From Holophagales bacterium UBA5066 (GTDB taxonomy: Bacteria; Acidobacteriota; Thermoanaerobaculia; UBA5066), in contig DIAY01000160.1 of NCBI GenBank assembly GCA_002414905.1, positions 1 through 8,185 on the forward strand: a stretch of DNA of 8,185 bases, given 5' to 3'. Of the stretch, positions 1 through 5,591 are shown piece after piece. Every line of letters starts with the position of its first letter. Position 1 is the stretch's first letter. A model generated the notes under the pieces. The model ran no database searches and had not been told where the DNA came from. It saw only the letters and a program-made list of their open reading frames with translations. The translations under genes were made by a program, and so were the position numbers.

Positions 1-828
1 GCACCAGAAGGTGAGGGCGTCGAGAAGGGCCTCGCAGAGGATGACTTCCTTCGAGGAGACGAGGGCTGCGACGTTGAAGACGCCGCGGTGAGGGCCGGGG
101 AGGTAGAGATGCAGCGGCGTGCCGGCTCGCAGCTGGTGCGTCGGGGTGATCTTCCGGCCGTAGGCGCCGAGGACTTCGCCCCCTTCGCCCAGGATCGGGA
201 CGACGAGCGAGCCGTTGAGGTGCTCGTGGCCGGTGTCACGGAGGACGCCGAGCTTCTGGAGCCGGGTACGGATCTCCTGGCCGGCCTTCCTGTTCATGGC
301 GGGGAGGCGGTAGCCGAGCGTGCGGTTGGCGTAGCCGAGCCGGAAGCGATCGATGGCTTCGGGATGTGTCAGGCCCCGGTTCTCGAGATACGCGAGCGCC
401 TCGGGGCTCTCCTTCAGCGTCTGGTGGTAGTAGCCGATGACCTGGCCGAGGAGCTCGCGGTCGTCGACGTCGAGATCGACGGGAGGCGCGAGCTTCGGGA
501 CCGTAGAGCGCTGGGGTGGGCCGTCGAGTGACGGCATCGTCGGGAAGTACTCGGCCCGCAGGATCTCGACAGCGTGACGGAAGCTCACCCCTTCAGCCTT
601 CATCACCCAGTCGATCGGTGAGCCGCCCGTCTGGCACTCCCCCAGGCAGTGCCAGAGGTTCTTGCCGGGGGTGACGACGAGGGACGGCTCGCGGTCGTCG
701 TGGAAGGGACAGCGGCCGATCAGGTCTGCGCCGTGGCGCCTGAGCTCCACGCCACGAGCTTCGGCGAGCCGCTCGAGCGGGACCTCTTCACGGATACGCC
801 GGAGCAGCTCGTCCGGGATTCGCGCCAT
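1..828 (-). CDS. DnaG-like primase (CHC2 zinc finger + Toprim), C-terminus beyond window
   Basis: Partial gene: 276 residues are visible without a stop and the reading frame runs off the left edge. The start is an ATG at 828-826, preceded by GGAGGTGA at 839-832 with ideal spacing. Residues about 5-95 form a CHC2 zinc-binding domain as in bacterial primase: CPFH at C40/H43, then HCLGEC with C61 and C65, followed by GGSPIDWVM. The last cysteine pair is spaced Cys-x3-Cys rather than the Cys-x2-Cys of E. coli DnaG. Residues 140-230 resemble the primase core (AYLENRGL, FRLGYANRTLGY, YGRKI). EVILCEALLDALTFW at 261-275 is the beginning of a Toprim fold, with E266 the likely catalytic glutamate; the DxD part lies outside. 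The family synthesises RNA primers. This shortened, divergent form suggests a mobile-element primase rather than the housekeeping DnaG (inference). It is divergent from the XRE-methyltransferase unit and shares its control region. Confidence 0.88.
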   Translation of the reverse strand, partial: MARIPDELLRRIREEVPLERLAEARGVELRRHGADLIGRCPFHDDREPSLVVTPGKNLWHCLGECQTGGSPIDWVMKAEGVSFRHAVEILRAEYFPTMPSLDGPPQRSTVPKLAPPVDLDVDDRELLGQVIGYYHQTLKESPEALAYLENRGLTHPEAIDRFRLGYANRTLGYRLPAMNRKAGQEIRTRLQKLGVLRDTGHEHLNGSLVVPILGEGGEVLGAYGRKITPTHQLRAGTPLHLYLPGPHRGVFNVAALVSSKEVILCEALLDALTFWC

Positions 829-891
829 CGGTCACCTCCACCACGTCGAAACGCCGTTTTCGCGAGGGGCTGTCAAGAGCGACGGTCGAGA

Positions 892-920
892 GATATAGGT
901 GATTAACACTTGACTCACAA
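892..920 (-). promoter_or_regulatory. Candidate promoter for the primase gene
   Basis: On the minus strand, TTGTGA (920-915) and TATATC (897-892) are separated by 17 bp, close to a sigma-70 -35/-10 pair. It sits in the only AT-rich patch of a GC-rich neighbourhood. It would give a leader of roughly 55 nt before the primase ATG. Its -35 box adjoins the -35 box of the candidate plus-strand promoter. Prediction from sequence only. Confidence 0.45.
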
Positions 921-947
921 TATGGGAATAACAGATAGTCAGTCAAG
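909..947. promoter_or_regulatory. Inverted repeat CTTGACT...AGTCAAG, candidate XRE operator
   Basis: Perfect 7-bp inverted repeat: CTTGACT at 909-915 and AGTCAAG at 941-947, with centres 32 bp apart (about three helical turns). A further half-site, GTCAAG, lies at 872-877. The arms flank the candidate XRE promoter and the first overlaps its -35 box. XRE regulators and restriction-modification controller proteins commonly autoregulate from such dyads. Assigning this one to the adjacent XRE protein is inference. Confidence 0.4.
910..939 (+). promoter_or_regulatory. Candidate promoter for the XRE-methyltransferase-glycosylase unit
   Basis: TTGACT (910-915) is a 5/6 match to the -35 consensus. 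GATAGT (934-939, spacer 18 bp) is a weak 4/6 match to the -10. Transcription would start a few bases after 939, just upstream of the SD at 947-951, giving a very short leader. The same TTGACT is the left half of an inverted repeat, so a repressor bound there would block this promoter. Prediction only. Confidence 0.4.
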
Positions 948-951
948 GAGG
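946..951 (+). promoter_or_regulatory. Shine-Dalgarno AGGAGG deciding the XRE start
   Basis: AGGAGG ends 9 nt before GTG 961. The alternative upstream starts (TTG 910, ATG 922) and downstream starts (ATG 991, ATG 1015) have no comparable SD. GAGG (948-951) can pair with CCTC (956-959) around a 4-nt loop, a possible small hairpin over the initiation region. Confidence 0.65.
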
Positions 952-958
952 AAACGCC
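947..958 (+). repeat. Shared motif GGAKGAAACGCC, copy 1 (before XRE)
   Basis: GGAGGAAACGCC ends 2 nt before GTG 961, in the orientation of the gene, and includes the SD. It differs by one base (T to G at position 4) from the two minus-strand copies at 6880-6869 and 7725-7714. Confidence 0.5.
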
Positions 959-960
959 TC

Positions 961-1353
961 GTGCTCGCAGACGCCGGTACCGTCCTCTTCATGCCGAAGT
1001 CGACGGAAGCCCTCATGTTCGGGAGGCGGCTGAAAGAGCTCCGTAAGAAACGGGGCCTCTCCCAGAAGGAGCTCGCGGCCGCCATCGAGGTCCACCAGTT
1101 CCAGATATCGAAGTACGAGACCGGCACCTACTTCCCCACCGTGGGCAATGTCATCGAGATCGCGAAGACCCTCCACGTCGGGATCGCCGAGCTCTTCGGA
1201 GAGATCGTCCCGGAGGAGGCCGAGGTGAAAAACCTCCGTCTCCTCAGCCGTTTCCGCGATCTGGAGACGTTGCCCAAGGAGGACCAGGACGTCGTCGTCA
1301 AGCTCGTTGACGCCTGGATCGCTAAGGGCAAAATCCGCAAGCTCGTGAGCTAA
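961..1353 (+). CDS. XRE-family HTH transcriptional regulator
   Basis: A protein of 130 residues from GTG 961, chosen because of the strong AGGAGG upstream; the frame is open back to TTG 910. A single HTH_3 (Cro/CI) domain occupies about residues 19-79. It contains GRRLKELRKKRGLSQKELA, the recognition-helix region HQFQISKYETG, and then FPTVGNVIEIAKTLHVGIAELF. The C-terminal 45 residues (LRLLSRFRDLETLPKEDQ onward) form a helical tail typical of dimerising XRE repressors. The gene stops 16 bp before the cytosine methyltransferase start. An HTH regulator leading a methyltransferase gene is the usual arrangement of controller proteins in restriction-modification loci (known of such loci), so regulation of the downstream genes is likely. 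A phage-type repressor role cannot be excluded. Confidence 0.9.
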   Translation: MLADAGTVLFMPKSTEALMFGRRLKELRKKRGLSQKELAAAIEVHQFQISKYETGTYFPTVGNVIEIAKTLHVGIAELFGEIVPEEAEVKNLRLLSRFRDLETLPKEDQDVVVKLVDAWIAKGKIRKLVS

Positions 1354-1369
1354 TACCGAAGGGACCCCC

Positions 1370-2677
1370 ATGCCGCAGCGTGACCTCCCGGTGATCTCCC
1401 TGTTCTCTGGCGCCCTCGGCCTCGACCTGGGCCTGGAGGCTGCGGGGTTCCGGGTGCGAGTCGCCGTGGAGTGCAACCGGTTCGCGGCCGAGACGATCCG
1501 GAAGAACAGGCCCGACGTCGCGCTGATCCAGAGACGGATCGAGGACGTCTCCACGGAAGAGATCCTGGAGGCAGCGGGGCTCCGTGCCGGCGAGCCCGTC
1601 GTGGTGACCGGGGGGCCGTCCTGCCAGGCGTTCAGCACCGCTGGCCAGCGGGCTTCGATGAAGGACCCGCGCGGGACGATGTTCCGCGAGTTCTTACGAG
1701 TCGTGCACGAGGCTCAGCCGCGGTTCTTCGTGATGGAAAACGTCCGCGGTGTGCTTTCGGCAGCGGTGCACCACAGGCCCCTGAAAGACCGAGGAGCAGG
1801 GCACCCTCCACTGACGGCGGAAGAAGAGCTGGGCTCGGCGTTCGCCCTCATCGTCCGCGAGCTGCGCGAGACGGGCTATGCTGTGGCGTTCGACCTCCTT
1901 AACGCGGCGGACTTCGGCGTGCCGCAGACGCGCGAGAGGGTCGTGTTCATCGGGTCGAGGGACGGCGAGGCGCTCGAAGGTCCGGAGCGGACGCACGCGC
2001 GCGTGCCGATCGACGGCCGCAAGCGCTGGGTGACCCTCGGTGAGGGCGTCCACGGCCTGGAGGATCCCGAGCCGGCCTACATGGAGCTGCCCTCGGGGAA
2101 GAAGAAGTTCATGCGCCACGTCCCAGCGGGCGGTAACTGGCGCGCACTCCCGGCACGGATGCAGGCGGAGGCGCTCGGCGGGGCTTTCACCTCGTGGGGT
2201 GGGCGCGTCGGGTTTTTCCGGCGCCTGTCGTGGGACAAGCCGGCGCCCGCTCTCACGACGCGACCTGACAGCAAGGCGACCATGCTGTGCCACCCCTCTG
2301 AGCTGCGGGCGCTGAGCGTCCGGGAGTACGCGCGCGTGCAGCAGTTCCCGGACGAATGGGACTTCGCCGGGGGGACCCCTCAGAAGTACACACAGATCGG
2401 AAACGCGGTCCCCGTGGGCCTCGGTAAGGCCGTCGGGCTCGCACTGCGGAAGGCCATGCGCCGCCGCAAGCGGAAGCTCCCGGGCGGGACGGTGGTCTGC
2501 CTTAACGAGGCGCTGCTCGACCGGATGATCCAGCGTCCCCGCACGATCCTGAATCCCATCCGGATGCGCCGCGTGAAGGACGCCGACGCCGCCAAGGCGT
2601 GGCTAGCGTCGACCAGCCGGACGCGCTCCCAGCTCCTGGCGTGGCTCTCGTTCGGCGTCGACTCCCACGGTGCCTGA
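1370..2677 (+). CDS. DNA (cytosine-5)-methyltransferase (M5C / Dcm type)
   Basis: The protein has 435 residues and starts at ATG 1370 behind AAGGGA (1359-1364). It transfers a methyl group from S-adenosylmethionine to carbon 5 of cytosine in a specific DNA sequence. All main M5C motifs are present in order: I, SLFSGALGLDLGLEAAGF (10-27); IV, GGPSCQAFS (81-89) with nucleophile C85; VI, ENV (123-125); VIII, QTRERVVFIGSR (186-197); IX, around DKPAPALTT (289-297); X, QIGNAVPVG (342-350). The target-recognition region between VIII and IX is about 90 residues, compact and probably single-specificity. Motif IV has PSC where most family members have PPC. After motif X a basic tail of about 80 residues (RRRKRK at 364-369) is longer than usual. 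The gene overlaps the downstream glycosylase gene by 8 nt. The target site cannot be read from sequence. No classical cognate endonuclease lies on the same strand. Confidence 0.95.
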   Translation: MPQRDLPVISLFSGALGLDLGLEAAGFRVRVAVECNRFAAETIRKNRPDVALIQRRIEDVSTEEILEAAGLRAGEPVVVTGGPSCQAFSTAGQRASMKDPRGTMFREFLRVVHEAQPRFFVMENVRGVLSAAVHHRPLKDRGAGHPPLTAEEELGSAFALIVRELRETGYAVAFDLLNAADFGVPQTRERVVFIGSRDGEALEGPERTHARVPIDGRKRWVTLGEGVHGLEDPEPAYMELPSGKKKFMRHVPAGGNWRALPARMQAEALGGAFTSWGGRVGFFRRLSWDKPAPALTTRPDSKATMLCHPSELRALSVREYARVQQFPDEWDFAGGTPQKYTQIGNAVPVGLGKAVGLALRKAMRRRKRKLPGGTVVCLNEALLDRMIQRPRTILNPIRMRRVKDADAAKAWLASTSRTRSQLLAWLSFGVDSHGA

Positions 2678-3407
2678 GCGGCCGGCGACGATCCCTACCC
2701 GACAACGTCGTCGTCGACGCGACCGGAAGCCGGACCGGGGCGCCTCGCGACGCAAGGCCCACCGGATCGCCGTCAGCCTCTCGTCGGCCTACGGCTCCCC
2801 ACGCCACGGAAACAAGGACGACCCGTTCGAGGAGCTCGTCTTCATCGTCCTGTCCCAGGTGACGACTCACCACTCTTACGGCAGGGTCTTCGACAGGCTC
2901 CGGGGCGCGGTGGCTTCTTGGGACGAGCTGCTGGTTATGCCGCTCCGCCGACTGAAAGCACTCATCAAGGACGCCGGCCTCAGCGGTCAGAAAGCGCCGA
3001 GGCTCAAGGCCATCGCCCGCCGGCTGACGGCAGACTTCGGCCAGGTCACACTCGACCCTCTCCAGGAGATGAGCGACGAGGACGCCGAGAGCTATCTCAC
3101 GTCCCTGCCCGGCGTCGGGGTGAAGTCCGCCAAGTGCGTCTTGATGTACGCGTTCGGCCGGGAGCTCCTTCCCGTCGACACACACGTCTGGCGCGTGGCC
3201 CGACGGCTCGGCCTCCTACCGGACGACCTCCCCTACGGTCGCGTCCACAACGCCCTCGAAGAGGCCGTGGCACCGGCGGACCGCTACGCGATCCACGTCA
3301 ACGCGATCGCACACGGGAGACGCCTTTGCCTGCCGCAACACCCGCGGTGTCAGCCCTGCTTCCTCCGGCGCGCGTGCCAGTTCTATCGCGGCCACATCCC
3401 GACATAG
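2670..3407 (+). CDS. EndoIII/MIG-type HhH-GPD DNA glycosylase with 4Fe-4S cluster
   Basis: A protein of 245 residues whose GTG start overlaps the methyltransferase stop by 8 nt, implying translational coupling; no clear SD is seen. After an Arg-rich tail (1-30) comes a helix-hairpin-helix glycosylase domain: EELVFIVLSQVTT (54-66), the HhH hairpin LPGVGVKSAK (146-155), and VDTHVWRV (169-176). Catalytic K152 and D170 correspond to E. coli Nth K120 and D138. Four cysteines (C220, C227, C230, C236) have the exact C-x6-C-x2-C-x5-C spacing of the EndoIII iron-sulfur cluster. The family cuts damaged or mismatched bases from DNA; a lysine at this place predicts bifunctional glycosylase/AP-lyase activity. 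Position beside a 5mC methyltransferase recalls Mig.Mth, a plasmid T:G glycosylase next to M.MthTI, but that enzyme has tyrosine in place of the lysine. The likely role is repair of 5mC deamination. A role attacking modified foreign DNA is speculative. Confidence 0.92.
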   Translation: MPERPATIPTRQRRRRRDRKPDRGASRRKAHRIAVSLSSAYGSPRHGNKDDPFEELVFIVLSQVTTHHSYGRVFDRLRGAVASWDELLVMPLRRLKALIKDAGLSGQKAPRLKAIARRLTADFGQVTLDPLQEMSDEDAESYLTSLPGVGVKSAKCVLMYAFGRELLPVDTHVWRVARRLGLLPDDLPYGRVHNALEEAVAPADRYAIHVNAIAHGRRLCLPQHPRCQPCFLRRACQFYRGHIPT

Positions 3408-3814
3408 ACCCATGCCAGGTGCGTCTCCGGGTCGAGGCTCCGGTAGGCGAGCCTCGTCTTCTCACCGAGCCCGACGGTCAGCCCACGAAGCACCTGCCCC
3501 CACCCTTCAGTCTCCTCTTGCCGCCCGAAGCAGACCGCAAGGACGGCAGCACGGGGCCGTGCCCTCCGCAGCCAGGTCACGTAGGACGAAAGCCTCTCAC
3601 GCGTCTGCCCACACGTCGGGCGCTCCGTCGCCTTCGCTTCTCCAATGAAGACCGTCTGCGATTCCCGCTGCAGGCGAAGCACGTCTGGTCGCAGCCCGCG
3701 CCTCAACGCCTCCGGCACGCGGTCGATGTATCCCGCTGCCGTCGCGAGGTTCTCGAGCAACTCCCGACGCCTCTCGTGGGCGCCGCTCGGCCGTCCACAG
3801 ACCTCGCTACTCAT
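3383..3814 (-). CDS. Small PD-(D/E)XK-type nuclease, coupled to SNF2 gene
   Basis: Protein of 143 residues. Its ATG (3814-3812) overlaps the SNF2 stop by 8 nt, so it is the last gene of the minus-strand operon. No close family is recognised by name, but residues 41-65 carry the restriction-endonuclease-fold signature. It reads RPDVLRLQ (P43, D44), then a hydrophobic strand TVFI, then EAK (E59-A60-K61), i.e. PD-x14-ExK, with a possible extra acidic residue in the first helix (E14-E21). After the motif, a polar stretch and the helix RERLSSYVTWLRR fit the usual fold. The product probably hydrolyses DNA phosphodiester bonds with Mg2+. At 143 residues there is little room for its own target recognition, so it may depend on the SNF2 or ParB-like partner (inference). 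Alternatives are a VRR-NUC or Holliday-junction-resolvase-like enzyme. Its 3' end overlaps the convergent glycosylase gene by 25 bp. Confidence 0.7.
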   Translation of the reverse strand: MSSEVCGRPSGAHERRRELLENLATAAGYIDRVPEALRRGLRPDVLRLQRESQTVFIGEAKATERPTCGQTRERLSSYVTWLRRARPRAAVLAVCFGRQEETEGWGQVLRGLTVGLGEKTRLAYRSLDPETHLAWVYVGMWPR

Positions 3815-5591
3815 ACGGCTCTTCCTCGGACGAGTCTCCTCCGCGCAGGAGCCGTTGCGCTTCGATGAGTTCCGCGAGCATTGCGACCCTCGTCATCGGT
3901 TCGTCCGTGGCATCGCCCAGGAGCTCCTTGGCCGCGCGTTCCTTCCCGATGAGCCGCTCGTATTCCTGCACCTCCACGGTCCCCTCAGCCAACAGCACCA
4001 AGTACTCGACCGCACGGGTCTGCCCCCGCCGGTGCAACCGGTCGAGGCTCTGGAGGTAGTGGGCGGCCTGGTTCGACATCGACTCGTAGATCGCGTAGCA
4101 GGCCCGGTGCAGCGTGAGCCCCGCACCCGCTGCAGCGGGATTCCCGACGAAGAGCATCGTGGAGTCGTCCTCCTGGAAACGCCGCACGGCGTCGCGCCGG
4201 ATCCCGGTATCCACCACGGCACCGTCGTACCGCACGAGCCCCAGTCGCGCGTACCGCTGGCAGATCGCATCGACCGCTGCGGTGAAGAAGGACCAGACCA
4301 CCACCTTTTCCCGGCGGCAGACGACGAGCTCGTCGAGGATCGCGTCGAGGGCACGGATCTTTCCCGGGGTCTCGGAGTAGCCCGACAGGACGGCCGTCGG
4401 TACCGAGCAGAGCTGCAGCAGAGCCATGCGTCGGGCCGCGAAAGAGGCCAGCTGGCGCCGGAAGGTCCCGTCGTCTGTCGCCCGGAGATCCTTGATGAGT
4501 CCGTGCAGGGCGCGCCGGTATGCCCTCGCTTGTACCGGTTCGAGCGGCACCAGGACCCTACTGAAGGTGCGGCCGGGGAGGTCCGGGAGCGCATCGACCT
4601 TCAGCCGACGTAGGTAGACGCCCCTCTCGCGGAGCACGCGTTGCACCACGGCACCGGCATCGGCCCTGCTCTCGGGCAATGAAACGTCGGCGAAGGCGGC
4701 CCCACCGTCCGCGATCGACACCTGGGACACCAGGTCGTGTGGCCGGTTGGGGGCGGGCGTCCCGCAGAGGACCCAGCAGCGACCCGCGAGCGGCCTCAGC
4801 TCTTTCACCGCCCTCGTCCGGCGTGCCGCCGCGTTCTTCACGAGGAAGCTCTCGTCGATCACGAGTAGCCCACGACCCTGTTCGCCCGCCAGGAGGTCTG
4901 CGAGTCGCGACGTGAGCCTGATGACGGTCTCGAAGTTCGTGACGTAGATGTCTGCCTGGCGGTCGAGCAAGGCTCGTTTCTCACGCACTGATCCCACCAC
5001 GGGGACCGTCACGTACTGTCCAGGCAGCAGACGTTCTACCTCGTGGGCCCACTCGGGCACCATGCTCTTCGGGGCCACCACTAAGGCTCGGGTGACAACG
5101 CCGGTCTGACGAAGGCGGTGGTAGGCGAAGATGGCCATCACGGTCTTCCCAAGGCCCTGCTCGTCGAAGAGGCAGAGGCCGCCCACGTCCGGGTGTGACG
5201 CGACCGCCACCGCCTGTACCTGGTGCGGGTCGAGGCGTCCTGCCTCAGGGAAGTCGGCCAGCGCCACGGCCGCCTCTTCCGGGGCACTGAGCCGCTCGAT
5301 AACGAGCTTGGCGCGGGAGTTCGCCCCCCGCACACGGGAGGTGCGTCTCACCTCCTCCTCCAGCTCCGGAGAGAGAGCGACTTCCCAGCTCTGGAGGAGC
5401 GAGAGCACGACGCTGACGTCACCCACCGGTAGGCACCACGAGTCGTTACGCCGCACCGCTCTGTCCCCGAGCCCGCCACGCACGAGAGCCAGCTCGAGAG
5501 ACCTCATCGGGACGCCGCGGCCCGGGCGGAGGACCACGAAGCGCCCCCCCGCTCCCATCTCCACCCGTGCCACGGCCGAGTGCGTCGTCAC
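3807..5591 (-). CDS. SNF2-family DNA-dependent ATPase / helicase-like protein
   Basis: The protein has 594 residues. GTG start at 5591 overlaps the ParB-like stop as GTGA; GGAGG lies 10 nt upstream. The two RecA-like lobes carry the SF2/SNF2 motifs in order: Q-like DPHQVQA (121-127); I, DEQGLGKT (143-150); Ia, ALVVAPKSMVPEW (169-181); II, VIDESF (244-249); III, VLCGTPAPN (274-282); V, GNPAAAGAGLTL (483-494); VI, QSLDRLHRRGQ (514-524). Motif II is DESF, where the family normally has DEAH or DESH. The 115-residue N-terminal part (NDSWCLPVGDVSVVLSLL) vaguely resembles the segment before the ATPase in SMARCAL1-type annealing helicases (tentative). Such enzymes use ATP to translocate on duplex DNA and remodel protein-DNA or branched structures; SNF2 proteins also occur in bacterial defence systems such as DISARM. 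Coupling to the downstream nuclease suggests a translocase-nuclease pair. The acidic C-terminal tail (SSEEEPYE) may be a partner contact. Confidence 0.93.
   Translation of the reverse strand: MTTHSAVARVEMGAGGRFVVLRPGRGVPMRSLELALVRGGLGDRAVRRNDSWCLPVGDVSVVLSLLQSWEVALSPELEEEVRRTSRVRGANSRAKLVIERLSAPEEAAVALADFPEAGRLDPHQVQAVAVASHPDVGGLCLFDEQGLGKTVMAIFAYHRLRQTGVVTRALVVAPKSMVPEWAHEVERLLPGQYVTVPVVGSVREKRALLDRQADIYVTNFETVIRLTSRLADLLAGEQGRGLLVIDESFLVKNAAARRTRAVKELRPLAGRCWVLCGTPAPNRPHDLVSQVSIADGGAAFADVSLPESRADAGAVVQRVLRERGVYLRRLKVDALPDLPGRTFSRVLVPLEPVQARAYRRALHGLIKDLRATDDGTFRRQLASFAARRMALLQLCSVPTAVLSGYSETPGKIRALDAILDELVVCRREKVVVWSFFTAAVDAICQRYARLGLVRYDGAVVDTGIRRDAVRRFQEDDSTMLFVGNPAAAGAGLTLHRACYAIYESMSNQAAHYLQSLDRLHRRGQTRAVEYLVLLAEGTVEVQEYERLIGKERAAKELLGDATDEPMTRVAMLAELIEAQRLLRGGDSSEEEPYE

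Noticed and set aside
88..531. 147-codon plus-strand frame at the left edge
   Set aside because: Antisense to the primase, which has a zinc finger, a Toprim start and a strong SD.
847..862. Imperfect hairpin CGAAA...TTTCG upstream of the primase
   Set aside because: Short arms and a 6-nt loop, within what chance would give; no clear role.
943..1638. 231-codon minus-strand frame over the XRE and methyltransferase genes
   Set aside because: Opposite strand of clear M5C motifs and an HTH domain; no SD or recognisable content.
2918..4613. Plus-strand frames 2918-3868 and 3645-4613
   Set aside because: Arg/Pro-rich shadows of the glycosylase, nuclease and SNF2 genes. The second is antisense to SNF2 motifs III-VI.
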